A stretch of DNA of 64,000 nt from an uncultured Roseovarius sp. (GCA_947496175.1 CANMBU010000003.1:712334-776333); one strand, 5' to 3'. Shown: positions 44,840 through 56,610, counted from the stretch's first letter. Notes: generated from the letters alone by a model not told the origin. Translations and numbers: made by a program.

Positions 44840-47698
44840 TTACTCAGCCGCAACTTTCCGCGCGGCCAACATGTCTTTCAAGTAGTGCCCGGTATGGCTG
44901 CGTGCGACTTGAGCCACATCTTCCGGTGTTCCCACTGCCACAATCTCACCGCCACCATCACCACCCTCGGGGCCAATATCGACAATCCAGTCAGCGGTTT
45001 TGACCACGTCGAGATTATGTTCGATCACGATGACCGTATTGCCTGATTCCACCAGCTCATGCAGCACTTCCAAAAGCTTGCGCACATCCTCGAAATGCAG
45101 CCCGGTTGTCGGTTCGTCGAGAATGTATAGGGTCCGCCCGGTAGAGCGTTTGCTCAGCTCCTTGGACAGCTTGACCCGCTGCGCTTCACCACCTGAAAGC
45201 GTTGTCGCCTGCTGACCCACCTTGATATAGCCCAGCCCCACACGCATCAGCGCATCCATCTTCTCACGAATGCTGGGCACAGCCTTGAAGAACTCTTGTG
45301 CGTCCTCGACGGTCATATCAAGAACGTCCGCAATGCTCTTGCCCTTAAAGAGGATTTCCAGCGTTTCGCGATTGTACCGCTTGCCCTGACAGGTTTCGCA
45401 GGTCACGTAGACATCCGGCAGGAAGTGCATCTCGATCTTGATGACCCCATCCCCCTGACAGGCCTCGCACCGACCACCCTTGACGTTGAAGGAAAACCGT
45501 CCCGGCTTGTAGCCGCGCGCCTTGGCCTCTGGCAGACCGGAGAACCAATCCCGGATTGGCGTAAATGCCCCTGTATAGGTTGCAGGGTTGGACCGTGGCG
45601 TACGCCCGATGGGGCGCTGGTCAATGTCAATGACCTTATCGAGGTGCTCCAGCCCCTTGATCGTTTCGCACGGAGCCGGTGTTTGACGTGCCCCATTCAG
45701 ACGCATGGACGCTGTTTTGAACAGTGTTTCGATGGTCAGCGTCGATTTACCGCCGCCAGATACGCCAGTGACGCACACAAACTTGCCCAAAGGAAACTCT
45801 GCATCAACGGCTTTGAGGTTGTTGCCTGTCGCATTGATCACATTGACAGACTTGCCATTGCCCGTCCGCCGTTCAGTTGGCACGGCTATTTCGCGCGTAC
45901 CCGAAAGATACTGACCGGTGATGGATTTCTTATCGCGCGCAATCTTCTCGGGCTTGCCATGGCTCACCACATCACCACCATGCACACCTGCGCCGGGGCC
46001 AATGTCGAACACGTAGTCTGCCGTGCGAATGGCCTCCTCATCATGCTCGACCACAATCACGGTGTTTCCCTGATCCCTCAGGTTCTGCAAGGTGGTGAGC
46101 AAGCGCCCATTGTCCCTCTGATGCAGGCCGATCGATGGCTCATCGAGCACATAAAGCACACCTGTCAGCCCCGAGCCGATCTGGCTGGCCAGCCGGATCC
46201 GCTGACTTTCCCCGCCCGAGAGCGTTCCTGCCGAGCGGCTCAGAGTGAGATACTCAAGCCCCACATTGTTCAGAAAGCCCAAGCGCTCACGGATTTCCTT
46301 CAGGATCGCGCGCGCAATCTCGTTTTTCTGTGCCGTCAGGTGCTCTGGTACGCTCTCACACCAGTCAAATGCCTCGCGGATCGACATCTGCACCACCTGC
46401 CCCACATGCAGGCCCGCGATCTTCACTGCCAGCGCCTCGTCTCTGAGCCGGTAGCCTTCACAGGCCCCACAGGGACGGTTGTTCTGATACCGCTCAAACT
46501 CCTCGCGGATCCAGTTGCTGTCGGTCTCGCGATAGCGGCGTTCCATGTTGGGGATAACCCCCTCAAACACACGGCTCACCTGATAGACACGGCCAGCTTC
46601 ATCATACCGAAAGTTAATCTCTTCTTCACCCGAGCCATACAGGAACACCTGCTTCACATGCGGCGGAAGATCTTTCCAAGGGGCTTTGGCATCAAACTCA
46701 TAGTGCTTCGCAATCGCTTCAATCGTTTGCAGGAAGTACGGCGACTTACCCTTGCGCCAGGGCGCCAGAGCTCCGTCATCCACGCGCAGGGCCTCGTCGG
46801 GCACCACAAGCCGCTCATCAAAGAAAAGCTCCATGCCCAAGCCGTCACAATCCGGGCAGGCGCCAAAGGGGGCGTTGAAGGAAAACAGGCGCGGTTCAAT
46901 CTCGGGGATGGTGAAACCGCTGACCGGGCACGCAAAATTCTCGCTGAAAGTGGTGCGCTCCGGTTCCCCTTCCTTGGGCGCGGTCTCCAGCACAGCAATG
47001 CCATCAGCCAGATCAAGCGCAGTACGCAGACTGTCCGCCAGCCGGGTCTCCAACCCGTCTTTCACAACGATCCGGTCGACCACAACATCAATGTCGTGGC
47101 GGAACTTCTTATCGAGCGTGGGCGGTTCATCCAGCTCGTAAAACGCGCCATCGACCTTCACCCTCTGAAAGCCCTGCTTGCGCAGTTCCAGAAACTCCTT
47201 GCGGTATTCGCCCTTCCGGTCCCGCACGATGGGGGCCAGAAGATAGGCGCGCACGCCTTCCTCCATCCCCATGATCCGATCGACCATATCCTGCACTTGC
47301 TGCGCCTCGATGGGCAGGCCCGTGGCGGGGCTGTAGGGTGTGCCGACCCGTGCAAAGAGCAGACGCATGTAGTCGTAGATTTCCGTAACTGTACCCACGG
47401 TGGAGCGTGGGTTCTTCGATGTCGTCTTTTGCTCAATCGAAATCGCCGGGCTAAGGCCACTGATGTGATCCACATCGGGCTTTTCCATCATATCCAGAAA
47501 CTGCCGTGCATACGCGCTGAGGCTCTCGACATAGCGCCGCTGTCCTTCAGCATAGATCGTGTCAAACGCCAAAGACGATTTGCCCGAGCCCGAAAGACCG
47601 GTGATCACCACAAGCTCGTTGCGCGGAATATCAACATCAATATTCTTGAGGTTGTGCTCGCGCGCGCCGCGCACCTCGATATTTTTCAGCTCGGCCAT
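44840..47698 (-). CDS. uvrA: UvrABC system protein A
   Basis: 952 residues, full length. It is the damage-recognition ATPase of nucleotide excision repair. Two ABC modules are visible, with Walker [10 protein letters not shown] near the start and GVSGGGKST in the second half, two LSGGE/Q signature regions, and the zinc-finger cysteine pairs (CPDCDGLG and CEACQGDG ... [10 protein letters not shown]). An SOS box sits 66 bases upstream of the start, so it is probably LexA-controlled. An 836-codon frame on the opposite strand is an artefact of the codon bias. Confidence 0.98.
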   Translation of the reverse strand: MAELKNIEVRGAREHNLKNIDVDIPRNELVVITGLSGSGKSSLAFDTIYAEGQRRYVESLSAYARQFLDMMEKPDVDHISGLSPAISIEQKTTSKNPRSTVGTVTEIYDYMRLLFARVGTPYSPATGLPIEAQQVQDMVDRIMGMEEGVRAYLLAPIVRDRKGEYRKEFLELRKQGFQRVKVDGAFYELDEPPTLDKKFRHDIDVVVDRIVVKDGLETRLADSLRTALDLADGIAVLETAPKEGEPERTTFSENFACPVSGFTIPEIEPRLFSFNAPFGACPDCDGLGMELFFDERLVVPDEALRVDDGALAPWRKGKSPYFLQTIEAIAKHYEFDAKAPWKDLPPHVKQVFLYGSGEEEINFRYDEAGRVYQVSRVFEGVIPNMERRYRETDSNWIREEFERYQNNRPCGACEGYRLRDEALAVKIAGLHVGQVVQMSIREAFDWCESVPEHLTAQKNEIARAILKEIRERLGFLNNVGLEYLTLSRSAGTLSGGESQRIRLASQIGSGLTGVLYVLDEPSIGLHQRDNGRLLTTLQNLRDQGNTVIVVEHDEEAIRTADYVFDIGPGAGVHGGDVVSHGKPEKIARDKKSITGQYLSGTREIAVPTERRTGNGKSVNVINATGNNLKAVDAEFPLGKFVCVTGVSGGGKSTLTIETLFKTASMRLNGARQTPAPCETIKGLEHLDKVIDIDQRPIGRTPRSNPATYTGAFTPIRDWFSGLPEAKARGYKPGRFSFNVKGGRCEACQGDGVIKIEMHFLPDVYVTCETCQGKRYNRETLEILFKGKSIADVLDMTVEDAQEFFKAVPSIREKMDALMRVGLGYIKVGQQATTLSGGEAQRVKLSKELSKRSTGRTLYILDEPTTGLHFEDVRKLLEVLHELVESGNTVIVIEHNLDVVKTADWIVDIGPEGGDGGGEIVAVGTPEDVAQVARSHTGHYLKDMLAARKVAAE

Positions 47699-47763
47699 GT
47701 GACCCCCGGTTCACGATGCTCAACACATAGTTTAGGCCGCTCGGTCTTCCAAGTTAAAAATGA

Positions 47764-47778
47764 GAACATAAACAGAAC
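47764..47778 (-). promoter_or_regulatory. LexA (SOS) box of uvrA
   Basis: GAACATAAACAGAAC on the plus strand reads GTTC-N7-GTTC on the minus strand, the alphaproteobacterial LexA site. A third GAAC at 47787-47790 makes a partial second site with an N8 spacing. Its distance of about 66 bases from the uvrA ATG fits a promoter-overlapping operator. Confidence 0.85.
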
Positions 47779-47817
47779 ACGCGTCAGAACCTGTCAGCAT
47801 CCTTGACTTATCCACAG

Positions 47818-48375
47818 TTATTTCTGCGCCAAGGCCCAGGAACAGATCGGGAAGTCTGGATCATTGGTCAGATCATCTCTTTCCGGATTGTATACAGGCG
47901 GCCATTCCTCGCCCAGATTGCGCAACCCGGCCAGCCGGTTGCCCCATTGCTCAGCGCGCACCCTGTCCTCATCAAACCCCGCCTCGATCAGCAGGTTTTT
48001 CAACCCGCGAGCTGTCCAGCGCGAGCAATCCACCGGGTCACCGTGATACGGCACAAAGAATGGCACAGCGACCCAGAAATAGCCGCCCGGGCGCAGCATG
48101 TTCAACACATGGCGCGTGGCCGCATAAGGCCGGTCGAGATGCTCCCACACCTGATTGGCAAGGATCATGTCGAACTGTTTGGGCGCGCCATCTTCATCCA
48201 GAAAAGGTCCCGCACATATATCATAAGCGGGAAACCGAAAGCGTTCGTAGGATTTGAACTCATACCGCCGCCCGTGCTTGCCGGAAATTTCCGCCACATC
48301 CATCGACTCAAGATCCAGCTCTTCGAGCCAGGCACGGGTGGTCTTGTAAAGAACGATGCGGTTCAGACTGGCCAT
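47818..48375 (-). CDS. SAM-dependent methyltransferase (class I)
   Basis: 185 residues. The N-terminal strand carrying motif I is short, but the rest of a methyltransferase fold is visible: FDMILANQVWEHLDRPYAATRHVLNMLRPGGYFWVAVPFF is motif II to III of the UbiE/Methyltransf_11 type. The canonical glycine loop of motif I is not obvious, so catalytic competence is uncertain. Substrate unknown. It follows the lpdA gene on the same strand. Confidence 0.78.
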   Translation of the reverse strand: MASLNRIVLYKTTRAWLEELDLESMDVAEISGKHGRRYEFKSYERFRFPAYDICAGPFLDEDGAPKQFDMILANQVWEHLDRPYAATRHVLNMLRPGGYFWVAVPFFVPYHGDPVDCSRWTARGLKNLLIEAGFDEDRVRAEQWGNRLAGLRNLGEEWPPVYNPERDDLTNDPDFPICSWALAQK

Positions 48376-48419
48376 GCCAGCAATCTTTCAGAAGCGCAGA
48401 GCAGAGAAAACCCGCGTTT

Positions 48420-48446
48420 GCTTCTTTCTTGTCAAAAATACCCAAA
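48420..48446 (-). repeat. 27-base post-stop repeat, copy 3
   Basis: Identical over 27 bases to copy 2 (11550-11576). On the minus strand it starts 26 bases after the lpdA stop, directly after a short GC-rich stem (CCGCAC/GTGCGG at about 48450-48462), and so may be part of a terminator. Confidence 0.75.
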
Positions 48447-48471
48447 ATTCCGCACCGTGCGGAGTCCGAGC

Positions 48472-49866
48472 TTACATATGAATGACCTGCCCATAGGCAT
48501 CAAGCACGCTTTCATGCATCATCTCGCTCAATGTCGGATGCGGGAAGACCGTGTGCATCAAATCCTCTTCGGTCGTCTCAAGCTGACGACCCACGACATA
48601 GCCCTGAATCATCTCGGTCACTTCCGCGCCCACCATATGCGCACCCAAAAGCTCGCCCGTCTTGGTGTCAAAGATCGTCTTGATCATGCCCTCAGGCTCA
48701 CCCAGCGCAATCGCCTTGCCATTGCCGATAAACGGAAAACGACCCACCTTGATGTCATAGCCCAGTTCCTTGGCCTTGGCCTCAGTATAGCCCACGCTCG
48801 CCACTTGCGGGTGGCAATAGGTGCAGCCCGCAATGCTTTCGGGGCGAACCGGATGCGGATGTTTGCCCGCAATCAGCTCGGCCACCATAACACCCTCGTG
48901 GCTGGCCTTGTGAGCCAGCCACGGTGCCCCAGCGATGTCCCCAATGGCATAGAGTCCATCAACGCCGGTGCGACAGTATTCATCCACGACCACATGGGTG
49001 CGGTCGATTTTCACGCCCAGGGCCTCCAGCCCAAGGTTTTCAACATTCCCCACAATGCCCACGGCCGATATGACCGTGTCAAAATCCTGCTTTTCAACCT
49101 TACCGCCCACTTCGATATGCGCAGTGACCTTGCCTTTTGCGCGATCGAGTTGTTTGACCATGGCTTTCTCCATGATCGTCATGCCTTGCTTCGTGAACGC
49201 TTTCTTGGCGAAGGCCGAAATCTCGGCGTCTTCTACAGGCAAAACCCGGTCCATCACCTCAACGACGGTCGTGTCTGCCCCAAGCGTATTGTAGAAACTG
49301 GCAAATTCGATCCCGATGGCACCGGAGCCGATCACAAGAAGCTTCTTGGGCATGCGCGGCGGCAGAAGCGCATGTTTGTAGGTCCAGACCAGATCCCCAT
49401 CGGCCTCAAGCCCCGGCAATTCCCGCGCCCGCGCACCAGTTGCCAGCACAATGTTCTTGGCCGTGAGCTCTTCGGTGCCCTTCTCGGTTTTGACCGACAC
49501 CTTGCCTTTCCCGGTCAGCGTCGCCTCCCCCATCACGGTGGTGACCTTGTTCTTCTTCATCAGATGGCCAATGCCACCGGAAAGCTGCCCGGCAACGCTG
49601 CGCGATCTTTTGACCACGGCATCAAGATCATAGTCGATCTTGTCCGCCTTAAGACCAAATTCCTTGGCCCGGTGCATCAGGTGGAACACTTCGGACGAGC
49701 GCAACATCGCCTTGGTCGGGATACAACCCCAATTGAGGCAGATGCCCCCCATATGCTCGCGTTCGACAATGGCAACATTCATCCCCAGTTGCGCGCCACG
49801 GATTGCCGCAACATACCCACCGGGACCCGCCCCGATCACAATCATGTCGAAGGATTTCGCCGCCAT
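48472..49866 (-). CDS. lpdA: Dihydrolipoyl dehydrogenase
   Basis: 464 residues. E3 component of 2-oxoacid dehydrogenase complexes. FAD site VIGAGPGGYVAAIRGAQLG, redox-active disulfide GGICLNWGCIPTKAM, NAD site VIGSGAIGIEFASFY, and the C-terminal His-Glu pair HPTLSEMMHE. The ATG at 49866 is chosen because GGAG lies seven bases before it; an ATG at 49872 is too close to that site. No pdh or suc genes are adjacent, so the partner complex is elsewhere. Confidence 0.96.
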   Translation of the reverse strand: MAAKSFDMIVIGAGPGGYVAAIRGAQLGMNVAIVEREHMGGICLNWGCIPTKAMLRSSEVFHLMHRAKEFGLKADKIDYDLDAVVKRSRSVAGQLSGGIGHLMKKNKVTTVMGEATLTGKGKVSVKTEKGTEELTAKNIVLATGARARELPGLEADGDLVWTYKHALLPPRMPKKLLVIGSGAIGIEFASFYNTLGADTTVVEVMDRVLPVEDAEISAFAKKAFTKQGMTIMEKAMVKQLDRAKGKVTAHIEVGGKVEKQDFDTVISAVGIVGNVENLGLEALGVKIDRTHVVVDEYCRTGVDGLYAIGDIAGAPWLAHKASHEGVMVAELIAGKHPHPVRPESIAGCTYCHPQVASVGYTEAKAKELGYDIKVGRFPFIGNGKAIALGEPEGMIKTIFDTKTGELLGAHMVGAEVTEMIQGYVVGRQLETTEEDLMHTVFPHPTLSEMMHESVLDAYGQVIHM

Positions 49867-49886
49867 CTTCATCTCCGTACCAGAAT

Positions 49887-49904
49887 TAGTTTGATATTAA
49901 ACTA
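49887..49904 (-). promoter_or_regulatory. AT-rich palindrome upstream of lpdA
   Basis: TAGTTT-GATATT-AAACTA is a perfect six-base inverted repeat, 21 bases before the lpdA ATG. It may be an operator or form an mRNA hairpin in the short leader. It stands out from GC-rich surroundings. Confidence 0.45.
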
Positions 49905-50003
49905 TTTTTTCCAACGCCGCAACGCGGCAACCCGCACCCGCAACAACTTGCCACGGGGGACCTTGTTAATGAATTGATTTAGGTCAGCTTTTGGAAAGAA
50001 ACT

Positions 50004-50588
50004 TCAGGCTGCATCTGCCTTTTGCAGCTCACGAACGATGCCACCATAGCCGCCGCTTTGCAAAAACTGTTCTTCTTTTTCAGATGTCGCCCGACCAAGA
50101 GCCTTGTTGCGATGCGGAAAGCGGCCAAAGCGCCGGATGACTTCACGATGCGCTCTGGCGTGCAAAAGGTTACTACTTTCGTCATCGCTCATTCGCTCAC
50201 AGATCAGCCGCACACAGCGGTCCTGATCGCAAAGATTCTCAGAATGCATCAATGGAAGGTAGAAGAACTGTCGGGCTGGCGTGTCGATACGTTTGTCCCA
50301 ACCACGGTGAATCGCAGCTTTGGCAGCGGCAAGCGCATGTTTGTCAGTTGAAAAGGATAGCGCATGGTCGCGGAACATATTACGTGGAAACTGATCCATC
50401 AGGATGATGTACGCCAAGGTGCCACTGGAATAAGTCAACCAGAGTCCGTAAGTGCCTTCGCGAGCGTTTTCCCAGGCCCCCTGAAACTGATCACGAACTT
50501 CCGCGTCCAGTTCATCAGACTGCTCATACCAACCCTTGGGACCAACCTCATCGAGCCAAAACCCCAACACGTCTTCAGGCGCTTTCAT
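50004..50588 (-). CDS. DUF924 family protein
   Basis: 194 residues from the ATG at 50588, which has a GAGGAGGG site just before it; longer upstream frames are not protein-like. It opens with EDVLGFWLDEVGPKGWYEQSDELD and holds LIMDQFPRNMFRDHALSFSTDKHAL and MHSENLCDQD, the hallmarks of the all-helical DUF924 family (TPR-like fold). The function of the family is unknown. Confidence 0.9.
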   Translation of the reverse strand: MKAPEDVLGFWLDEVGPKGWYEQSDELDAEVRDQFQGAWENAREGTYGLWLTYSSGTLAYIILMDQFPRNMFRDHALSFSTDKHALAAAKAAIHRGWDKRIDTPARQFFYLPLMHSENLCDQDRCVRLICERMSDDESSNLLHARAHREVIRRFGRFPHRNKALGRATSEKEEQFLQSGGYGGIVRELQKADAA

Positions 50589-50703
50589 CTCACCCTCCTC
50601 ACCAAGACACACCGCACATAAGTCGAGTAAACGACAGTTAAACCCCTCTGCACAGTAAAAAATTACTACAGCGGCAATACTGCGTGACATTTCGGCGACA
50701 AGC

Positions 50704-51963
50704 TTAAGGAAATGCTTCTTCGTCGTCTTGTGCGGTTTCGATAGCGTATTCCTGCGCAACCTCGACCACGACGGGGGATGCGCCTGGTGCAACGGCAGCA
50801 TAGCTGTCGGTGTTTTCGACCGAAGGTGCGGCGCGCTGTGTCATTCGATAGGCCGCATAGGTCACCATGGCTGCACAAAGCGCCGCGATGAAGAGAAAGA
50901 AGCCACTCGGGCCGATTGCCCCCATGATCCAGCCGGTGATGATTGGCCCAAACACCGCGCCCAATCCGTTGATGAACACCATGCCTCCGGCGGCGGCGGC
51001 CATGTCATCGTGCCCCAGAAAGTCATTCGTGTACGCAATCAAAAGCGAATAGAGCGGATTTGAAGTGCCACCCACAATGAAGGCTGCAACAAGAAGCAGC
51101 GAGAATACACTTCCAAAAAGCATGCCAACAATAGCCCCGACCCCGCAGGCGGCGGACACACCAAGGATAAGCAGGCGCCGGTCCATACGATCCGAGAGCC
51201 ACCCCAGCGGATACTGAATCAGCAAAGCCGCAACATAAAACGTTGCCACAAAGGTCGAAATCTGTCCGACAGTTAAACCGGCTTCAGCCCCATAAACGGA
51301 CGCCATGCCAAACTGAGCCGAGAAGATCCCTCCCAAAAGGAACATGCCCACACACCCCAAAGGGGAAATGCGCAAGATCTCCCGCAAAGACATAGGCTTG
51401 GTCGAGTCAAAAGCAGGTGTAGGGCTCACGGATAGCAGAATAGGCGCAAAGGATAGCGAGATCAGAACCGAAGGGATAATGAACAACAGGAAGCCAGCCG
51501 GGTCCGCGCTGAGCATCAGGGCCTGAGCGCTCACGATCCCCACCATCTGCACGATCATATAAAGTGAGAGCGCCTTGCCGCGGTTCTCGTTTGTCGCGGC
51601 ATTGTTGAGCCAGCTTTCTGCGGTCACATACACACCGGAAAAGCAGAACCCGATCAGGATGCGCCCTGCGCCCCAGGCATAGACATTGGTGAACGCCGGA
51701 TAGAGGATCATCACAGCCGAGATCATGGACGCCAGCGCTGCGAAGACACGGACATGTCCGACGCGGCGGATCATGTCGGGTGCTTTGCGTGAGCCAAAGA
51801 GAAACCCCACGAAATATCCAGACATGACAAGCGACATTTCCAGTGTCGAGAACCCTTCGATCTCTCCACGCACACCCAAGAGCGTGCCCTGCATGCCGTT
51901 CCCGACTTGCAACAGCATCATGCCAAGCAGCAAGGCCCAGGCGCTGGAAAGGACGGAAAACAT
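50704..51963 (-). CDS. MFS transporter
   Basis: 419 residues with twelve hydrophobic segments, start ATG at 51963. MFS motifs are seen in the loop between helices 2 and 3 (GSRKAPDMIRRVGHVRVFAAL) and in the second half (GWLSDRMDRRLLILGVSAACG). The charged C-terminal tail is typical of YcaD-like exporters. Substrate unknown. Confidence 0.88.
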   Translation of the reverse strand: MFSVLSSAWALLLGMMLLQVGNGMQGTLLGVRGEIEGFSTLEMSLVMSGYFVGFLFGSRKAPDMIRRVGHVRVFAALASMISAVMILYPAFTNVYAWGAGRILIGFCFSGVYVTAESWLNNAATNENRGKALSLYMIVQMVGIVSAQALMLSADPAGFLLFIIPSVLISLSFAPILLSVSPTPAFDSTKPMSLREILRISPLGCVGMFLLGGIFSAQFGMASVYGAEAGLTVGQISTFVATFYVAALLIQYPLGWLSDRMDRRLLILGVSAACGVGAIVGMLFGSVFSLLLVAAFIVGGTSNPLYSLLIAYTNDFLGHDDMAAAAGGMVFINGLGAVFGPIITGWIMGAIGPSGFFLFIAALCAAMVTYAAYRMTQRAAPSVENTDSYAAVAPGASPVVVEVAQEYAIETAQDDEEAFP

Positions 51964-52067
51964 CGCACACTCCAAATCGGTACGAGCGCTCTACGTGGTT
52001 GGCCGGATATCTGTCTGGCTCAAACGCGACTCATACATGTCGTTGAGAGCGTCGTGACAGGCGATTG

Positions 52068-53114
52068 TCACGGAATCAACAAGGACGCGTCCCCGTAAGA
52101 AAAAAAGCGATACTTTTCGCGTACAGCATGCTCATAGATGGCTCTGATCCGCTCCTGCCCCATCATCGCCGAGACCAGCATCATCAGCGTGCTCTTGGGA
52201 AGGTGAAAATTGGTCATCAGAGCGTCCGCAACATGGAAGGTAAAACCGGGGTAGATGAAAATATCCGTCTCCCCCTGCCATGGCTGGATCGTGCCGCTTC
52301 GCCCGGCGCTTTCGATCAAACGCAACGCCGTTGTGCCAACCGGAATGATCCGCCCCCCCGCCGCCCGCGTCGCTGTGATTTCAGCAGCCGCGGCCGCGCT
52401 TACCTCGCCCCATTCAGCATGCATTTTATGGGTGGTCACATCCTCAACTTTGACAGGCAGAAAGGTCCCTGCCCCTACATGCAAAGTCACTTCGGTGAAC
52501 TCGATGCCCTGCTCTGCAAGTTCAGCCAAAAGCGCTTGGTCGAAATGTAAACTGGCGGTGGGCGCGGCGACGGCCCCTTCATTCTTGGCAAAGACTGTCT
52601 GATAATCTTCGCGGTCCTGGGCATCTGCCGCACGTTTGCTGGCAATATAAGGGGGCAAAGGCATCGCCCCGGCTTGGTTCAGCGCCGCGTCAAAATCATC
52701 GCCTGCCAGATTGAAGGAGAGCGTGGCCTGACCCTCTTGCTTTGAAAGAACCCTGGCCGAGAAGTCGGCATTGAAAAAAATGCTTTCACCTTCGCGCAGT
52801 TTCTTCAACGGCCGCACCATAGCCGACCAGTGCCCCTGTCCATCGGGCTCCAAAAGCGTCACATCAATCTTTGCTTTACTTCTACCTTGCGGCCCTTCGC
52901 GGAACCTTTCGCCAAAGAGACGCGCCGGGATCACCTTGGTGTTGTTCAGAATAAGCCGATCTCCGGGCCGCAACCACTGGCCAAGGTCATAGACATGCGC
53001 ATCCGTGGTTTGCCCCCCCTCAGCCACCAATAGCCGCGCCGAAGGGCGTGGCCGCGCAGGACGCGTTGCGATCAACTCTTCAGGCAGATCGAAATCAAAT
53101 TCGGAAAGCTTCAT
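52068..53114 (-). CDS. queA: tRNA preQ1(34) S-adenosylmethionine ribosyltransferase-isomerase
   Basis: 348 residues. QueA adds the ribosyl part of SAM to preQ1 in tRNA anticodons on the way to queuosine. It opens with the family pattern [22 protein letters not shown], and has DARLLV-like [48 protein letters not shown], and the C-terminal [17 protein letters not shown]. Its ATG overlaps the stop of the AsmA-like gene. A 7-bp hairpin (52053-52059 with 52066-52072) covers the stop codon. Confidence 0.97.
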   Translation of the reverse strand: MKLSEFDFDLPEELIATRPARPRPSARLLVAEGGQTTDAHVYDLGQWLRPGDRLILNNTKVIPARLFGERFREGPQGRSKAKIDVTLLEPDGQGHWSAMVRPLKKLREGESIFFNADFSARVLSKQEGQATLSFNLAGDDFDAALNQAGAMPLPPYIASKRAADAQDREDYQTVFAKNEGAVAAPTASLHFDQALLAELAEQGIEFTEVTLHVGAGTFLPVKVEDVTTHKMHAEWGEVSAAAAAEITATRAAGGRIIPVGTTALRLIESAGRSGTIQPWQGETDIFIYPGFTFHVADALMTNFHLPKSTLMMLVSAMMGQERIRAIYEHAVREKYRFFSYGDASLLIP

Positions 53115-56100
53115 CGACCGCCGTCTTCCTCGATCAGTGGCGGTCGAGACCTTTCTTTCGGTGGTTCTCGTGGGGCCGCGGCGTCCGGTTGCGCCGCATC
53201 AAATGCCCTCTGAGATGGTTCAAGATCCGGTCGTTCTGGGGGTGAGCGGCGAAACAGATCCCGGAACATCGCAGGTGTAAAAACTGACAAAGGATTCACG
53301 CCGACCCGCGGGTCAGAAGCGCTGCCGCGTATTGTGTAGTTGAACCCGATCAAGCCTTCACCTCGACGCGTAAACAGCCTGCCAACAGCGTTTACGAGGT
53401 AAACCGGCGATAAGACCCCCTGCATATCCATGCGCCCATTTTCGGGGTAGTAGTACCCATCCATCGAAATGCCCATGGAAGCCCCAACCGCACTGCCTGA
53501 ATAGAGCGTGATACGATCTGGCGCGAGTTGAAACCGTGCGTCAACTTCTTGAAAATGGATGCCCTCGCCACCCATTTGTTCCAAAAGCCCCACAACGCTG
53601 ACCGCGTTCAGCAGGGCGGCCATGGACGGCGCATCTTTGATGCGCATGCCGTCTGTGACCTGCAGGCGGCCTTCATAAGTGCCGCTCGCCTTTCCCGGGA
53701 TCAAAGTCAGGTCCAACACCCCATTGCGCGCCTGCTTGATCAGACCCGCCGAGGCAAACACACCCGCCGCATCCTGAGACTGAATGCGAAACGCACTGCG
53801 CCCGTTGCGTGGAACAACGCGGCCTTCAATGGGTGTATTTCCATTGACGCGCGCGGTGAATTTTCCATCAGGCCCATTACGCATATCCAGATCCGACTGG
53901 AACCCAGTGAGCGCGATACCGTCAGACACAATTAACCTGTCCAAAACAAGAGACACCGGGCCAGTCCGTCCACGCCGCCCTGATGTGCCTTCCTCGCCAT
54001 CTCCGCCGTTGACAGATGTCTCTCTTAGGTCAATTTTTCCGCCCAACACACGCACCGCAGGAGGTATGTTTCCGCCGCGCCCGACAAGTTCGATTGGCGC
54101 ATCAATCCAGTTGCCGGCACGTACGCGGGTAAAAGACGCACGATCAAGCTGGCCGGAAGGCAACAGAGACACGTTTCCACGCGCCTCAAGCCCTGGCGCA
54201 TTCAACGTGATTTGATCAATCACAGGCGGCTCACCGAGCCGACCTTCAAGCGACAAGCTGCCCGTGCCGCCCTGCGAAAGCGCCCAATCAATCTCAGGCA
54301 GCCGCAGAGCGATGCCCGCCAAATCAGAGCTCAAGCGAAAATCACCGGGCCTATCTTTCTCAAAATCAAGCTCTACATCTGCCTGGCCTGAGCCCGATAC
54401 ACTGCCAGGTGGCAAGTTGATCCGAAACTCATCGGTAAACCGTTCCGAAAGCTCCACAGTGCCGCGAACCTTGGCCGCACCGTTCGCCTCTTCGGCCAGA
54501 AGCGCTTCAAATTGAGCATCAAATGGCACCTGACCGAGAAGTCCGGGGCCACTGACCTTCAGAACTTCGTGCGTAACGTTGAGGTCAAGCGCGTTGGCTT
54601 TCAACACCCGATCCGGCACAAGAACCTCACTGCGCACATCGCGCAATGTACCCACAACGTCGAAAAGAACGTCCTTGGTTGTAAGTTTGGGAACCATGCG
54701 AAACTTGAGCAGGCCGGACAAATCAACTCGTCCATCTGCCAGTGTGACCGGCCGCCCGGCCTTTTGCATAAAGCGAAACGGCTCTTCGTCCAAAAGCGAA
54801 AGCGCGCCAGTGATGGTGCTTTGCGTGCGCAAATGCACCTGTGCGGGCGTGCGCTTCATATCGACATCAGGGATCTCAAAACTTGTGCCGGAAATATCAA
54901 TCCGCCCGCCCTGGGCGGGGCTGATGGAACCGGATTGCGCAGAAAGGACAAATTGATTTTCATAAAGCGTGGCATGCCCGGCAGCGTTCTCGATGATCGG
55001 CACGCGTTTGACATATTGCGTGTCGAGGCCTTCGAAATCAAAACCAAGGAAAACATCCGGCTTGTGTTCGGGCAAAGAGCGCACGGCAAGCTGCACATTC
55101 TGAATAGTTGCCCTGCGCACATTCTCGGCAATCCACTTGCGCGCATTGGCCAATAATGTCTTGGGCCAAAGCTCCAAAAGCTGAGCATCGCCAATTTCAT
55201 CAACCCCGCCATCAAGCGCGACAGTCCATCCATCGTCTCCCGCGCGCGCTTCTCCGGACAAAACAACATTGACGTCATTGTCGCTTAAAGACAGCTCTCC
55301 CAATGTGGCGACAAACGGGTCCAACCGCAGGCGCATATCCATGCGAGCGGGTCCAAGAGTAATAGGCTCGGGGTAAATATCCGCCGGGTTGGCCTGTATC
55401 TGGTCAAGTCCGACCTGTAGGACAATCTCGCTCGGCAGACCTTGTTTAAGTCCGATCAGATTGGCGCGGCCCTCTGCACTTGTCTTCAGCCACTTACTAT
55501 CGACCGACAGCTCGCTGAAAAGGATCTCCTGATCTTCCGGGTCATAGGTAAAGTAACTGCGCACCGCATCGAACGCGATGGGTTTGGTTGCCTCGTTAGG
55601 TTTAACCACACCTGCCCCGATTTGCAGCGTCGCATTCAATGGTCCAAGAGCGCCGTCCTCTTCTACCGCCATACGCAGCGCCCCGGAAATCGGCGCATCC
55701 AATGCACTCAGCCAGACCAATGCAGGCGATTGGCCCGCAATGTCCCGCGCATGCATGTCCTCGAAGTTGAGACCAAGCTCGGCGGCAGTCTCGCCAATTT
55801 GGGTCGTGTAGTTCATTTCCAGCGTGGTTGCGTAATCTCGCCCGCCCAAGAGCACAAAGTCTCCACGCAGGCGCAGATCATTGTCGTCACGGGTCAATGA
55901 CAGACGCCCACCATCCACGCTCCACGACCGCCCGGCACGCAAATCATCATACCGCAATGAGACGTTTTCCACGTCAATCAAGGTGAGATCGGCAAACCCT
56001 GGGCGCAACAGAATGGCTTCGGTTTCGCCGATCAGTTCGCGCAAACTGCTGGCCTCTTCAACCGGCGCATCGGCTTGCCCGACCGACAGCCCCACTGCGC

Positions 56101-56515
56101 CGGTGTTTTCACGACGCAGAGATAAGCGAACACCACTCAGCTTGATATAGCTCGGCTGCACTTCACCACGCATCAACGGTTTAAGTGCAACTTGGCTTTG
56201 TAGATCCGAAAGGTTGGCTATTGGCAGGCCAGTCTCATCCCGCAACATCACATCGCGCAACCACAGACGCGGCACGAGGTTTTCATTGAGCACAATCGCC
56301 ACATCCCCAAAATGCAGCGAAATACCTTCAAGCTCTTCATTGATCTCTGTGGTCAGCCGATCCCGCACCCAGTCTGGTGCAGAAATTCGGGTGCCAATCA
56401 AAGCTGAAAACAATATGGCCAGGACCCCGGCCATCAGAAGAAAGCCGACACCCAAACGCATACCGGTTTTCTTCACCCAGCCGCGACGCGGTTTTGTCTT
56501 TGCCGTTTCGGTCAT
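53111..56515 (-). CDS. AsmA/YhdP-like envelope protein
   Basis: About 1134 residues (ATG at 56515; a GTG at 56533 is also possible). One N-terminal membrane anchor ([23 protein letters not shown]) is followed by a very long beta-rich repeat region and a C-terminal AsmA-like module containing [25 protein letters not shown]-type text. YhdP and relatives form periplasm-spanning bridges that carry phospholipids between membranes; this is the likely role. Coupled to queA by a four-base overlap. Divergent from the peroxiredoxin gene. Confidence 0.88.
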   Translation of the reverse strand: MTETAKTKPRRGWVKKTGMRLGVGFLLMAGVLAILFSALIGTRISAPDWVRDRLTTEINEELEGISLHFGDVAIVLNENLVPRLWLRDVMLRDETGLPIANLSDLQSQVALKPLMRGEVQPSYIKLSGVRLSLRRENTGAVGLSVGQADAPVEEASSLRELIGETEAILLRPGFADLTLIDVENVSLRYDDLRAGRSWSVDGGRLSLTRDDNDLRLRGDFVLLGGRDYATTLEMNYTTQIGETAAELGLNFEDMHARDIAGQSPALVWLSALDAPISGALRMAVEEDGALGPLNATLQIGAGVVKPNEATKPIAFDAVRSYFTYDPEDQEILFSELSVDSKWLKTSAEGRANLIGLKQGLPSEIVLQVGLDQIQANPADIYPEPITLGPARMDMRLRLDPFVATLGELSLSDNDVNVVLSGEARAGDDGWTVALDGGVDEIGDAQLLELWPKTLLANARKWIAENVRRATIQNVQLAVRSLPEHKPDVFLGFDFEGLDTQYVKRVPIIENAAGHATLYENQFVLSAQSGSISPAQGGRIDISGTSFEIPDVDMKRTPAQVHLRTQSTITGALSLLDEEPFRFMQKAGRPVTLADGRVDLSGLLKFRMVPKLTTKDVLFDVVGTLRDVRSEVLVPDRVLKANALDLNVTHEVLKVSGPGLLGQVPFDAQFEALLAEEANGAAKVRGTVELSERFTDEFRINLPPGSVSGSGQADVELDFEKDRPGDFRLSSDLAGIALRLPEIDWALSQGGTGSLSLEGRLGEPPVIDQITLNAPGLEARGNVSLLPSGQLDRASFTRVRAGNWIDAPIELVGRGGNIPPAVRVLGGKIDLRETSVNGGDGEEGTSGRRGRTGPVSLVLDRLIVSDGIALTGFQSDLDMRNGPDGKFTARVNGNTPIEGRVVPRNGRSAFRIQSQDAAGVFASAGLIKQARNGVLDLTLIPGKASGTYEGRLQVTDGMRIKDAPSMAALLNAVSVVGLLEQMGGEGIHFQEVDARFQLAPDRITLYSGSAVGASMGISMDGYYYPENGRMDMQGVLSPVYLVNAVGRLFTRRGEGLIGFNYTIRGSASDPRVGVNPLSVFTPAMFRDLFRRSPPERPDLEPSQRAFDAAQPDAAAPREPPKERSRPPLIEEDGGR

Positions 56516-56610
56516 TTTTCCCGTTATGGCCACTTGGCCTGCCTGCTGCCTTTATTCTCGCGCGTTACACTCTAATTTAAAACTCACTTTTTCTTTTTGG
56601 AGGTCCCTAA

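Noticed and set aside
45296-47806. 836-codon open frame opposite uvrA on the plus strand
   Set aside because: It mirrors a certain, full-length UvrA gene. Long antisense frames are common in GC-rich genomes, and the translated text has no domain.
47803-49977. 724-codon open frame opposite the methyltransferase and lpdA genes
   Set aside because: It covers two certain minus-strand genes plus their gap and shows no domain; shadow of codon bias.
52053-52072. 7-bp hairpin over the queA stop as a terminator
   Set aside because: No T-run on the transcribed strand; could equally be an operator for the MFS gene. Not strong enough for its own entry.
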